From NCBI RefSeq assembly GCF_026008495.1, contig NZ_BQUN01000200.1, positions 89,079-144,940 of the forward strand: DNA of 55,862 nucleotides, written 5' to 3'. This DNA comes from Streptomyces sp. A012304. GTDB lineage: Bacteria > Actinomycetota > Actinomycetes > Streptomycetales > Streptomycetaceae. Within the stretch, counting starts at the first letter, position 1. Each line of letters starts with the position of its first letter. Position numbers and translations under genes: made by a program. Below are positions 16,462 through 25,343 of this stretch, piece by piece. The notes under the pieces were generated by a model. It searched no databases. It had not been told where the DNA came from and was given only the letters and a program-made list of their open reading frames with translations.

Positions 16462-17174
16462 CGGACAAGGCCATCGAACAGATCCGTGAGCTGATCCGGA
16501 CCGGTGCGCTGCCGCCGGGGTCGAAGCTGCCGCCGGAGCCGGACCTGGCCGCCCAGCTGGGACTGTCCCGCAACCTCGCCCGGGAAGCGGTCAAGGCACT
16601 GGCCGTGGCACGGGTCCTGGAGGTCCGGCGGGGCGACGGCACCTATGTGACCAGCCTGCAGCCGAGCCTGCTTCTGGAGGGTCTCGGCGGCGCGGTGGAG
16701 CTGCTGCAGGGCGACACGGTGGCCCTGCAGGACCTCATGGAGGTACGACGGCTCCTCGAACCGATGGCCACGGCCCTTGCCGCCACCCGGATCTCCGAGG
16801 CCAAACTGGCCGAAGTCAAGCGGCACTTGGACGCCATGCGCGAGGCGCGCGACGAGGTGGAACAGCTCAACGCCCACGACGCCGCCTTCCACCGCGCCGT
16901 CGTCTCGGCCACGGGCAACGAGACCCTCCTCACCCTCTTGGAGGGAATCTCCGGCCGCACCCTGCGTGCCCGGACCTGGCGCGGTCTGGTCGACGACAAG
17001 GCCGCGGGCCGCACCCTCGCCGAGCACGAGGCGATCTTCAACGCCCTGTCCGCCCGCGACGCCGCCCTCAGCCAGGCCGCCGCACTGCTGCACGTGAGCA
17101 ACACCGAGCAGTGGCTGAGGGAACACCTACGCTCGGGCGAAGCCCTGCCCTTCGGGACGGCAACGCGGAAGTGA
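16452..17174 (+). CDS. GntR-family transcriptional regulator, FadR/FCD subfamily
   Basis: 240 residues from GTG 16452, inside the end of the aldo/keto reductase gene. N-terminal winged helix-turn-helix about residues 1-66: AIEQIRELIRTGALPPGSK, EPDLAAQLGLSRNLAREAVK and RRGDGTYV. Residues about 80-225 form an all-helical FCD ligand domain, with LMEVRRLLEPMATALAA, NAHDAAFHRAVVSATGNE and LAEHEAIFNAL supplying the metal-binding Asp/His residues. FadR-type repressors of sugar-acid operons respond to a pathway intermediate. As the terminal gene of the fucose operon it is the best candidate to control it and perhaps the ACAT-N3-ATGT sites. Confidence 0.88.
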   Translation: MSLTDKAIEQIRELIRTGALPPGSKLPPEPDLAAQLGLSRNLAREAVKALAVARVLEVRRGDGTYVTSLQPSLLLEGLGGAVELLQGDTVALQDLMEVRRLLEPMATALAATRISEAKLAEVKRHLDAMREARDEVEQLNAHDAAFHRAVVSATGNETLLTLLEGISGRTLRARTWRGLVDDKAAGRTLAEHEAIFNALSARDAALSQAAALLHVSNTEQWLREHLRSGEALPFGTATRK

Positions 17175-17252
17175 CGTGCGGGCGCCGCCGGTGGTGCGAA
17201 GTGGTCGTCGAAGCATCCGGACCATCGAAGGCGTCGCCCGTCGTCGGGATCG

Positions 17253-19205
17253 TCAGACGGCGATGATCTGCCACTGCTTCTCAGGCGCGCGGTTGTACGT
17301 GGACTGGTTGATGTTGGCCCCGTCGGCGGTCGAGCCCCCGTCGACGTTGAGCGACAGTCCGCTGAACCGGTTGGTGAGGTAGAAGTAGCCGTCGCCGGTC
17401 GGCGTGACTGCCCAGTGCTGCTGGGGAACGTTGTTGTCCCCGTAGATGGCGACGTTCCCGCCCTCCACCCGTGAGAGTCCGGCCACTTCCATCAGCTTGC
17501 CGCTGTTCACGTTCTTGATCTCGTAGTAGCCGTCTCCCGTGGAGGCGAAGGTCCACTTCTGGGCGGTGTTGTTCAGCCACGGCCACTGCTGGATGTTGGT
17601 GCCGTTGGCGGCGCCGAAGTTGAACACGTCGGCGACTTTGCCGCTCTTGCGGTTGACGATGCGGTAGACCGTGCCGTTGCCCGGCAGGACTCTCGACACC
17701 AGGGCCGGCTTGGCCGTCCGGCCGCCGATCCTGACGCCGCCGATGTTGGCGTAGCCGCCGGTGGCCGCGGTGGCCTGGATCCGTACGAAGCCCACGTTCC
17801 GGGCGGGCCATTCGGCCACCTTGGTGGTGCGGTCGCCGGCCCAGGTGCCGGTGGCGACCTGGGTGAAGTCCGTGCCGTCGGTGCTGGTGGAGATGGTGTA
17901 CGAGGTGATGTCGCCGTCGGTGGTGTTGTTGCGGTTCCACTGCTTGGGCAGGTACTCGAGGGTGGAGACGTTGCTCCACACCCCGCCCAGGTCGATCGTG
18001 ATCGAGTGAGGCAGGGCCGGGGACAGTCCCCACGTCGACCAGCAGGTCTCGTAGCCCCTGTCGCTCAGCCCGTCGATGGCGTTGAGCGGTCCCTCGCCGG
18101 TGCGGAATCCGGTGGCGTAGGCGCTGACGGGGGTCACGGGATGTTCGGCGCGGGGCATCTGGGCGGGCAGTCGCGGGCGGGAGGTGTTCGGGCTCCATGC
18201 CGCCCCGACTTCGGCAAGTCGGTTGACGATGTTGGTGTCCAGCTTGCCGTCGCGGTTGGGCGGGCAGTTGAGGATGAACGAGGTGTACTTCGGTTCCAGG
18301 TCCGCCAGGTGCGACAGGATCGCGTCCTTGCTCATCAGGCCCTCGGTCGGCGTGGACGGATGCCAGAACCACCCGTTGCTGATCGTCTGTCCCTGCGTGG
18401 CGGCGTAGGTGTTTCCGGCCGGCGCGGTGATGCCCAGCGGCTCCTCGAAGTAGATCGCGTCGCCGAGGAACGGCACCGACAGCCCACCGTGGTCGATCAT
18501 GACGATGTCCGGCTGGAGCGACTTCACGTGCTCGCGGATCCGCTGGTACGAGACGGCCTGCTGGCCCATCTGCCACGCGTAACCGTCGGTGACGAACATG
18601 TCGATGGTGCCGTAGTTGGTGAGCAGCTCGGTGATCTGACCGAGCATGAAGGTCATGTCGCTGGGCTGGATGGCATCGGTGATGTCGAGACCGGACACCC
18701 TGTGCCGGGTCTCCCACGCCTCGACGCCGAAGGTGCGGTCCCAGATCGAGTAGTAGAACCCCACCCTCAGCCCCTTCGCCCGGAAGGCGTCACAGTACGC
18801 CTTCACCACGTCCTGCTTGTAGGAGCTGTTCGCGACGTTCTGGGTGCCGTAGGCGCTCGGCCACAGGGCGAAGCCGTCATGATGCTTGGTCGTCAGGATG
18901 CCGTAGCTCATCTTCGCCGCCGCGGCGGCGGCGGCCCACTGGGCACAGTCCACGGCCGTCGGGGCGAACAGAGCGGGGTTCTGGTTCGGGGCGGCCCACT
19001 CCTCGTTGGTGAACGTGCCCAGGCTGAAGTGGTTGAACATGCCGAACCGCATGTTCACCAGCTTTTCCAGGTTGGTCTGGGGGTCCGCGGCGGCGGCCTC
19101 CGCCGGCAGGGGCGACAACGCGGGGGTCACGGGCAGCGCGGTCGCGGCCACAGCGGCGCCCGCGGCACCCAGCAGCGTGCGTCGGGACAGTCTTCCTGAC
19201 GACAT
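17253..19205 (-). CDS. Secreted GH29 alpha-L-fucosidase with F5/8C (CBM32) and ricin-type domains
   Basis: 650 residues, convergent with the GntR gene. ATG 19205 has AGGAG nine bases upstream and starts a Tat-like signal (RLSRRTLLGAAG, cleavage near AEA about residue 37). GH29 about 45-345: MRFGMFNHFSLGTFTNEEW, YGILTTKHHDGFALWP, GFYYSIWDRT and candidate nucleophile Asp207 in DMFVTDGYAW. Residues about 365-498 are a discoidin/CBM32 domain (SITIDLGGVWSNVSTLEYLP, GGVRIGG), and 512-650 a ricin trefoil ending in QWQIIAV. It belongs to a different GH29 subgroup from the enzyme at 2803. A relic of a third, very similar gene lies at 47898-48185. Its promoter shares the 58-bp element and an ACAT-N3-ATGT site with the first fucosidase. 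Confidence 0.9.
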   Translation of the reverse strand: MSSGRLSRRTLLGAAGAAVAATALPVTPALSPLPAEAAAADPQTNLEKLVNMRFGMFNHFSLGTFTNEEWAAPNQNPALFAPTAVDCAQWAAAAAAAKMSYGILTTKHHDGFALWPSAYGTQNVANSSYKQDVVKAYCDAFRAKGLRVGFYYSIWDRTFGVEAWETRHRVSGLDITDAIQPSDMTFMLGQITELLTNYGTIDMFVTDGYAWQMGQQAVSYQRIREHVKSLQPDIVMIDHGGLSVPFLGDAIYFEEPLGITAPAGNTYAATQGQTISNGWFWHPSTPTEGLMSKDAILSHLADLEPKYTSFILNCPPNRDGKLDTNIVNRLAEVGAAWSPNTSRPRLPAQMPRAEHPVTPVSAYATGFRTGEGPLNAIDGLSDRGYETCWSTWGLSPALPHSITIDLGGVWSNVSTLEYLPKQWNRNNTTDGDITSYTISTSTDGTDFTQVATGTWAGDRTTKVAEWPARNVGFVRIQATAATGGYANIGGVRIGGRTAKPALVSRVLPGNGTVYRIVNRKSGKVADVFNFGAANGTNIQQWPWLNNTAQKWTFASTGDGYYEIKNVNSGKLMEVAGLSRVEGGNVAIYGDNNVPQQHWAVTPTGDGYFYLTNRFSGLSLNVDGGSTADGANINQSTYNRAPEKQWQIIAV

Positions 19206-19370
19206 GGGGCTTACTCCTACGTCCAGGGGGGTTCGGCGTATGCATCTACGGGAAACCGCCCGTCCGTTCGCGGGAGGGAGGCCGTACGCCCCGACGATGT
19301 GGGCACGGGGGCATCCCTTGGCGGAGAGAACACACGAGTGGCGCGGTACTCCTGGGTGTCGGGTACCGGT

Positions 19371-19428
19371 GTTACGCATGAAGTTGGGCTATGTAACCCG
19401 TTCATGTCAACGGGTGTGCAGGGATGAA
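19371..19428 (-). promoter_or_regulatory. 58-bp element conserved upstream of both GH29 genes (copy 2)
   Basis: Gapless match to 5083-5140, 45 of 58 bases. It lies 166 bp upstream of the second fucosidase start and 66 bp from the neighbouring ACAT-N3-ATGT site, almost the same spacing as copy 1 (67 bp). TTGACA lies within it on the minus strand. Both copies end in CTTCATGCGTAAC. Confidence 0.55.
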
Positions 19429-19493
19429 CTGCCATACACGGGAAGTCGTTCTGCCTGCTAACGGCAGTGATATTGCGATTCGTCCATCGCTAT

Positions 19494-19504
19494 ACATCGC
19501 ATGT
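19494..19504. promoter_or_regulatory. Candidate operator ACAT-N3-ATGT (site 2)
   Basis: Perfect palindrome ACATCGCATGT followed by CTG, in the divergent region between the second GH29 gene and the GH43 operon. Confidence 0.5.
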
Positions 19505-19592
19505 CTGGCGCGTCCTTGCGGGTCCGACGGACCACTGCGGTCGGAGGTATTGACGCGTTCTGATTCCCAAGCTTAACGTCTGCCCGACCATA

Positions 19593-19616
19593 CGAACATC
19601 GTTCGATTTGTCGAAC
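19593..19616. promoter_or_regulatory. Candidate operator GTTCG-N6-CGAAC with an extra half-site (site 1)
   Basis: Three alternating half-sites: CGAAC (19593-19597), GTTCG (19601-19605) and CGAAC (19612-19616). The second and third form GTTCGA-TTTG-TCGAAC, the same 16-bp spacing as sites at 43416 and 47646. It lies 247 bp upstream of the GH43 start at 19863. Confidence 0.55.
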
Positions 19617-19862
19617 AACTCGCCTCGGCGGACTGGGAGTCGGCTACGGAGGCTTCCTTCCACCGAGCACTGGGAGGCACACCGCACGGCGCGACAGCGG
19701 TCAGGACCTGGAGGCGGAGACCGGGTCGACCACCGCTGACTTCGCCGTACCCGAAGGCCGTTGGGCTTGGACGCCAACACCGAGACCGAACTTCCCCCGC
19801 GCCACCCCGATTTGGGCAACTTTCGCCCGGTGATGGCCTTTGCAGAACGACAGGAGACACAT

Positions 19863-21311
19863 ATGTCCGCGCTTCGCGCCCGGCTGTCGGCGATATTGCT
19901 CGCCGTATGCCTGCTCCTCACATCCCAAGCCTTGATCACACCGGACCGGGCGGCCGCTGCCGACCCGGGTTATCTGATGCTGCACTTCACCGGGGAGGGG
20001 TCGACCGGTCAGCAGATGTACCTCGCGCACAGCGCGGACGGTCTGCACTGGAACGACCTCAACGACGGAGCATCGATCCTGCGCTCCACGGTCGGCACCA
20101 AGGGGGTGCGTGACCCCGCACTGGTGAGATCCCCCGACGGCAGCAAGTACTGGATCATCGCGACCGACCTGTGCTGGGGCTGCGGGTCGACCGTGGACGG
20201 CTCCATCAACAACGGCAGCCGCAGCATCGTGGTGTGGGAGTCGACGGACCTGGTCAACTGGTCGGAGCCGTGGCTGCTCAACGTCGCCGGCGCGATCCCC
20301 GACGGGCGCAACGCGTGGGCGCCGGAGGCGATCTTCAACCCCGCCACCAACGACTACGTCCTGTACTGGGCGACGAACGTGCCCCTCGACGGAAAGACGA
20401 AGCACCGCATCTTCTACGCCCGCACCAGCGACTTCCGCACCATCACCACCCCGCAGATCTACATCGACCGCCCCGGCGCCCAGGAACTCATCGACACCCA
20501 GATCGTCGAGGTGCCGGCCGGCGTCGGCAACTTCCGCTACGTACGCGCCTCAGGTGACGGCCAGATCACCCTCGAAGGCAGCAACTCGATCCTCGGGACG
20601 TGGACGAACCTCGGCGACCTCTCCGGCATCGGCCTGACCGGCGCGGCGGGCACGACCGGCACGGCGGTCGAGGGTCCGATGTGGATGAAGTTCCGGGACC
20701 GCAACGAGTGGGCCCTGTACCTCGACCAGTACGCCATCCGCGGCGGGTACATGCCGGTCACGACGACCAACCCCTCCGCCCCCGGCACCTACCAGATCCC
20801 GGCATCGGGCAGCTACAACATGGGTGTCAACAAGAAGCGCCACGGCTCGATCCTGAACCTCACGGCCGCCGAGGAGACGCGCGTCCTCGCCCGCTGGCCC
20901 AGCACCCCGGCCCAGCGGCTCCAGTCGTTCAACTTCCAGGACCGCTACGTGCGGCACGCCAACTTCGACGTGCGCATCGACCAGAACATCACCGGCCCCG
21001 ACGCACAGTTCCGGCTGCGGCCCGGCCTGGCGGGCTCCGACACCGTCTCCTTCGAGTCGGTGAGCCACCCCGGGTACTTCCTGCGGCACGCCAACTACGA
21101 CTTCCAGCTGGTCCGCAACGACGGCACCGCCCAGTTCGCCGCGGACGCCACCTTCCGCCAGGTCGCCGGCCTCGCCGACTCCACCTGGTCCTCCTTCCAG
21201 TCCTACAACCACCCCGACCGCTACATCCGCCACTACGCCTACCAACTCCGCCTCGACCCGATCAGCACCGCGACGGGACGCAGTGACGCCACCTTCCGCG
21301 TGACGAACTGA
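19863..21311 (+). CDS. Secreted GH43-family arabinofuranosidase-like enzyme with CBM42 (AbfB) domain
   Basis: 483 residues. ATG 19863 follows AGGAG and begins a Sec signal (RLSAILLAVCLLLTSQALI, cleavage about residue 33). The five-bladed GH43 fold keeps the three acidic residues: Asp84 (GVRDPALV), Asp211 (ELIDTQIVEV) and Glu270 (AVEGPMW). NAWAPEAIFNP (about 150-160) is another family landmark. Residues about 350-483 are an AbfB/CBM42 beta-trefoil with three repeats (FQDRYVRHANFDVRI, HPGYFLRHANYDFQL, HPDRYIRHYAYQLRL), a module that binds arabinofuranose side chains. First gene of a probable three-gene operon with 21564 and 23073. Exact linkage specificity within GH43 cannot be read from sequence by eye. 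Confidence 0.87.
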   Translation: MSALRARLSAILLAVCLLLTSQALITPDRAAAADPGYLMLHFTGEGSTGQQMYLAHSADGLHWNDLNDGASILRSTVGTKGVRDPALVRSPDGSKYWIIATDLCWGCGSTVDGSINNGSRSIVVWESTDLVNWSEPWLLNVAGAIPDGRNAWAPEAIFNPATNDYVLYWATNVPLDGKTKHRIFYARTSDFRTITTPQIYIDRPGAQELIDTQIVEVPAGVGNFRYVRASGDGQITLEGSNSILGTWTNLGDLSGIGLTGAAGTTGTAVEGPMWMKFRDRNEWALYLDQYAIRGGYMPVTTTNPSAPGTYQIPASGSYNMGVNKKRHGSILNLTAAEETRVLARWPSTPAQRLQSFNFQDRYVRHANFDVRIDQNITGPDAQFRLRPGLAGSDTVSFESVSHPGYFLRHANYDFQLVRNDGTAQFAADATFRQVAGLADSTWSSFQSYNHPDRYIRHYAYQLRLDPISTATGRSDATFRVTN

Positions 21312-21563
21312 CCCGACACCGACCGGGATGCCGGCGCCTTCACGGCGAACCCCTCGCCAGCCAACCGCCCACCAGCGGAGCAGGCGCCGGCTTCCCTCCA
21401 CGAGCCATCCCGGCGACCCCGACGTCCGACCACACGTCTCCCCACCGCCGACCGCCACCGAGTTCAGCGGGGCCGCGTCCGGTCGACCAACTCGCGGTGA
21501 TGATGACCGCCGAGGTCTCGCGCGCGCCCTGCCACAGCCATGTCTTCTTCAGGATGTGAATCC

Positions 21564-22994
21564 ATGCACAGCGTGAGATTTTCCGGCCGCCGCAGGTTCC
21601 GGCCGGGCGCTCTGGCCGCCGCGGCCGCCGCCTCGCTCCTGTTGGGCCTTGCCGGCCCTGCCGTGCCCGCCCAGGCCGCGGAGAGCCCGGTCCTGCCAGG
21701 GCTCACCGCCGACCCGAACATCATCCGCTTCGGCGACACCTACTACATGTACCCGACGACCGACGGCTTCCCGGGCTGGGACGGCACGCAGTTCAAGGCG
21801 TACTCCTCCAAGGACCTGGTCAACTGGAACGACCACGGCGTCATCCTCGACCTTGGACCGGACGTCAGCTGGGCCGACATCAGGGCCTGGGCGCCGGCGA
21901 TCGAGGCGAAGAACGGCAAGTACTACTTCTACTACTCCGCCGACACGAACATCGGCGTCGCGGTCTCCGACTCGCCCACCGGTCCGTTCAAGGACCCCCT
22001 GGGCAAGCCGCTGATCGCCCGCGGCGCGTACACGGGCCAGATGATCGACCCGGCGGTCTTCACCGACGACGACGGCCAGTCCTACCTCTACTGGGGCCAA
22101 GGCCGCGCCCGCGTGGTGCCGCTGAACGACGACATGATCTCCTTCGACGCCTCGAAGGTCCGCGACATCACACCTAGCGGCTACAACGAGGGCACCTTCG
22201 TCATCAAGCGCAAGGGCACCTACTACTTCATGTGGTCGGAGAACGACACCCGCGACGAGAACTACCGCGTCGCCTACGCCACCGGCCCCTCGCCCACCGG
22301 ACCCTGGACCAAGCACGGTGTGATCCTCGAGAAGGACCTCTCGCTCGGCATCAAGGGCACCGGCCACCACTCAGTCGTCCAGATCCCGAACACCGACGAC
22401 TGGTACATCGCCTACCACCGCTTCGCCATCCCCGGTGGCGACGGCACCCACCGCGAAACCACCATCGACAAGCTGGAGTTCACCTCGGACGGCCTGATCA
22501 AGAAGGTCGTCCCCACTCTGAGCAGCATCGACCCGGTCACCGCCGGCACGGCCCTGCCGACCGACACCACCCGCTCGCTCCGATCGGCCAACTTCCCCGG
22601 CCGCTACGCCGTCGTGCGCTCGGACGGCCTCGGCTACCTCGACCCGGTGACGTCCTCCAGCACCACGGCGGTCAAGCAGAGCGCAACCTTCACCATCGTC
22701 CCCGGCCTGGCCGACTCCAAGTGCTACTCGTTCCGTGACACGTCCGGCCGCTACCTGCGCCACAAGGACCTCCGGATCCGCTTCGACGCGAGCAACGGCA
22801 CGACGCTCTTCAACAAGGACGCCACGTACTGCGCGCGTCCGGGCGCGACCGTCGGCTCGGTCAGCCTGGAGTCGTACAACTACCCCGGCCACTACCTCCG
22901 CCACTACTTCTACGAGCTGCGCATCGACCGCTACCAGGACAACGCCACCTTCCGCGCCGACAGCTCCTTCACAGCGGTCAGCCCCTGGGCCTGA
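21564..22994 (+). CDS. Secreted GH43 glycosidase with CBM42 (AbfB) domain
   Basis: 476 residues. ATG 21564 has AGGATG about nine bases upstream and starts a Sec signal ending AQAAE (about residue 39); an in-frame ATG at 21540 lacks a ribosome site. GH43 acids: Asp50 (LTADPNIIRFGDTYY), Asp162 (MIDPAVFTDDDGQSYLYWG) and Glu209 (GYNEGTFVIKRKG), the arrangement of beta-xylosidase/alpha-L-arabinofuranosidase members. The C-terminal 145 residues are an AbfB trefoil that is roughly 80 percent identical to the one in the gene at 46225 although the catalytic domains are quite different. The 252-bp gap before it has no clear terminator, only a distant repeat GCCGGCGCC/GGCGCCGGC, so co-transcription with 19863 is possible. 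Confidence 0.87.
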   Translation: MHSVRFSGRRRFRPGALAAAAAASLLLGLAGPAVPAQAAESPVLPGLTADPNIIRFGDTYYMYPTTDGFPGWDGTQFKAYSSKDLVNWNDHGVILDLGPDVSWADIRAWAPAIEAKNGKYYFYYSADTNIGVAVSDSPTGPFKDPLGKPLIARGAYTGQMIDPAVFTDDDGQSYLYWGQGRARVVPLNDDMISFDASKVRDITPSGYNEGTFVIKRKGTYYFMWSENDTRDENYRVAYATGPSPTGPWTKHGVILEKDLSLGIKGTGHHSVVQIPNTDDWYIAYHRFAIPGGDGTHRETTIDKLEFTSDGLIKKVVPTLSSIDPVTAGTALPTDTTRSLRSANFPGRYAVVRSDGLGYLDPVTSSSTTAVKQSATFTIVPGLADSKCYSFRDTSGRYLRHKDLRIRFDASNGTTLFNKDATYCARPGATVGSVSLESYNYPGHYLRHYFYELRIDRYQDNATFRADSSFTAVSPWA

Positions 22995-23072
22995 CCAAGG
23001 CAACGTCCCTCCCGCTCCCGGCGTGAGTGATGCGCCGCGGACCACCTGCAACCACCTCACACGGAAGGCCCC

Positions 23073-25343
23073 ATGAGACTCCTCCAACGAAGCGGGATCC
23101 GAGTCGCCGGTACGGCCGCCGCCGTCCTCGCCGGCATAGGTTCGGCGGTCACTGCGCCGCCCGCCTCCGCCGCCACGCCGGGGAACTGGACCTCGGTCCA
23201 GCCCGGTGTCGCACAGACCGGCTGTGACGGCGTGCGCGCCACCGTGGCGCTGGACGCGAACGGCGCCCTCTCGCTCGGCGCGACCTGGAACTGCCGCCAG
23301 GCCCTGATACCCGCTCCGATCGGCCTGGTGACCAGTCAGGCCGACTTCACCACCGGACTGGACTTCGTCAGACGCACGGATACGCCCGTCTCGTACAACT
23401 ACGAGGTCGAAGCGGGGAAGTCCCGCGTCCGGACGCGGTCCGCGACCGAGACCAGACTCGTGTTCGCGAAGGGCTCCGCGCAGATGACCGTGCACGTCCG
23501 CACGTCCGCGGATGGTATGGCGCTGCGCTACGAGCTGCCGTCGGGTGCGACGGTGTTGAGAGAGGTGACGTCGTTCGAACTGCCGACCGACGCCCAGCTG
23601 TCCCGGCAGGAGTTCAGCCCCGATCACGAGAGGGGTTATGTGACCTCTACGGTCGCCGAGGTCCCGACGGGCTCCTACGACATGGGCATGTTCGCCCAGC
23701 AGAGCAACGGCGCGCGGGTGCTGCTCGCCGAGTCCGGTGTGGACGGTGGCTATTCGGGTGGCCGGTTCACCCACAGCCAGGGCACCGGCCGGTTCACCGT
23801 CGCGCTGGCCGACGCGCAGATCGTGCGGTCCGGCGCGTTCACCACAGCGTGGCGCACCGCCACCATCGGCAGCACGGCGACGGTCGTGGAGTCCACGCTG
23901 GTCGACGACGTCGCACCCGCGTCGAAGATCTCCGACACCTCGTGGATCAAGCCGGGTGTCGCCGCGTGGCCGTGGCTGGACGGCATGTGGAACACCCAGC
24001 GCGACCTGACTAAGCTCAAGCAGTGGGCCGACTACGCCTCCTCGCAGGGCTGGCCCTACCTCCTCGTGGACGACGGGTGGAAGGACAACCAGGCGATCAT
24101 TCCCGAGCTCGTCGCCTACGCCCGCGAACGCGGCGTGCGGATCATGCTCTGGTACCACTGGCAGGACCTGGACACCGCCGCCGAGCGGGACGCCCAGTTC
24201 ACCAAGATCACCGGGTGGGGTGTCGTCGGCGTCAAGATGGACTTCATGGGCTCCGAGGCCCAGGCCCGTCAGCAGTGGTACGACGCGGCCCTGGCCGACA
24301 CCGCCCGCTACAAGCTGATGGTCGACCTGCACGGCTCGCGCCTGTCCGTCGGCGTCCACCGCACCTGGCCGCACGTGCTGACCAACGAGGCCGTACGGGG
24401 CGAGGAATACCCCAACGGCCGGAACATCGGGCACGTGGCCGCGCTCCCGTTCACGCGCGGCCTGCTGGGCCCGGCCGACTACTCGCCGATGAGCTTCCAG
24501 CAGGGCAACCCGAACAGCGACGCCGCCGAACTCGCCCTCGGTGTGCTCCTGGACAGCGGCATCATGCTGCCCGGCAGCCGCATCTCGGACTACGAGGCCC
24601 GGCCCGAGGCGCAGCGGTGGATGCGCATGCTGCCGACCGTGTGGGACGAGACGAAGTACGTCTCGGGCGACCCGCTCACCGGAGGGGTCATCGCGCGCCG
24701 CGACGGCGACCGGTGGTTCGTCGGAGCTCTCAGGCGCGGCGGCGCCGGCACCATCAGCTACCCGACCACGTTCCTCGGCTCCGGTACCTGGCACGCGGAG
24801 ATCACCACCGACGGCTCTGGCGGCCTGACCCGTACCAGCAAGGTCATCCAGGCCGGTGACACACTGAGCGTGCCGGCGGTCGCGAACGGCGGCCATGTGG
24901 TCAGGCTGACCAAGGTCCCGGTCATCCCGACCGGGAACCGCACGGTGACCATCGCCGGCAGCAGCCACGTACTCGACGTGAAGAGCGCAAGCCTCGCGAA
25001 CGACGCCGCGATCATCCGCTGGCCCAGCACCGGCGGCACCAACCAGCGCTTCGCATTCGTGCCCCTCGGCGACGGATACACACGGATCGTCAACCAGGCG
25101 AGCGGCAAGGACGTCGTCATCCGGTGGGCCTCCCGTGACGCGGGCGCCAAGGCCGTCCAGTACTCGTACGAAGACAACGCGAACACCAACGAAGAATGGC
25201 TGGCGGAAGACGCCGGCAACGGCCGTATCCGGCTCCTCAACCGCCACAGCGGTCTCTACCTCACCGCGGGCAGCGCCCAGGGCGAGCAGCTGGAGCAGCG
25301 TCCGTTCGACGGCGCCGACCACCAGCTGTTCACCGTCTCCTGA
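23073..25343 (+). CDS. Secreted GH97 glycosidase (probably retaining alpha-galactosidase type) with C-terminal ricin-type domain
   Basis: 756 residues; ATG 23073 follows GGAAGG and opens a Sec signal (ASAATP, about residue 33). The N-terminal beta-sandwich (about 38-285) leads into a TIM barrel with WPWLDGMWNTQRDL, LLVDDGWKD, RIMLWYHWQD, GVVGVKMDFMGSE and LTNEAVRGEE, all GH97 landmarks. Asp390 in KMDF occupies the nucleophile position of the retaining GH97 branch (BtGH97b Asp415 from memory); the inverting SusB branch lacks an acid there. Residues about 625-756 form a ricin-like trefoil. The gene follows the two GH43 genes with a 78-bp gap, fitting removal of alpha-galactose from the same glycan. 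Alpha-glucosidase activity is the alternative. Confidence 0.85.
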   Translation: MRLLQRSGIRVAGTAAAVLAGIGSAVTAPPASAATPGNWTSVQPGVAQTGCDGVRATVALDANGALSLGATWNCRQALIPAPIGLVTSQADFTTGLDFVRRTDTPVSYNYEVEAGKSRVRTRSATETRLVFAKGSAQMTVHVRTSADGMALRYELPSGATVLREVTSFELPTDAQLSRQEFSPDHERGYVTSTVAEVPTGSYDMGMFAQQSNGARVLLAESGVDGGYSGGRFTHSQGTGRFTVALADAQIVRSGAFTTAWRTATIGSTATVVESTLVDDVAPASKISDTSWIKPGVAAWPWLDGMWNTQRDLTKLKQWADYASSQGWPYLLVDDGWKDNQAIIPELVAYARERGVRIMLWYHWQDLDTAAERDAQFTKITGWGVVGVKMDFMGSEAQARQQWYDAALADTARYKLMVDLHGSRLSVGVHRTWPHVLTNEAVRGEEYPNGRNIGHVAALPFTRGLLGPADYSPMSFQQGNPNSDAAELALGVLLDSGIMLPGSRISDYEARPEAQRWMRMLPTVWDETKYVSGDPLTGGVIARRDGDRWFVGALRRGGAGTISYPTTFLGSGTWHAEITTDGSGGLTRTSKVIQAGDTLSVPAVANGGHVVRLTKVPVIPTGNRTVTIAGSSHVLDVKSASLANDAAIIRWPSTGGTNQRFAFVPLGDGYTRIVNQASGKDVVIRWASRDAGAKAVQYSYEDNANTNEEWLAEDAGNGRIRLLNRHSGLYLTAGSAQGEQLEQRPFDGADHQLFTVS

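Larger units (their letters stand above)
19206..19862. promoter_or_regulatory. Divergent control region between GH29 gene 2 and the GH43/GH43/GH97 operon
   Basis: 657 bp with no supported gene. Holds the 58-bp element (19371-19428), an inverted repeat CTGCC-N7-GGCAG (19451-19467), an ACAT-N3-ATGT palindrome (19494-19504) and a cluster of CGAAC/GTTCG half-sites (19593-19616). AGGAG at about 19851 serves the GH43 start. Confidence 0.6.

Noticed and set aside
19593..19605. LexA/SOS box resemblance (CGAAC-ATC-GTTCG)
   Set aside because: Gram-positive and actinobacterial LexA boxes have a four-base spacer between CGAAC and GTTCG; here it is three, and no DNA-repair gene is adjacent. The half-sites are better explained by the GTTCG-N6-CGAAC pattern.
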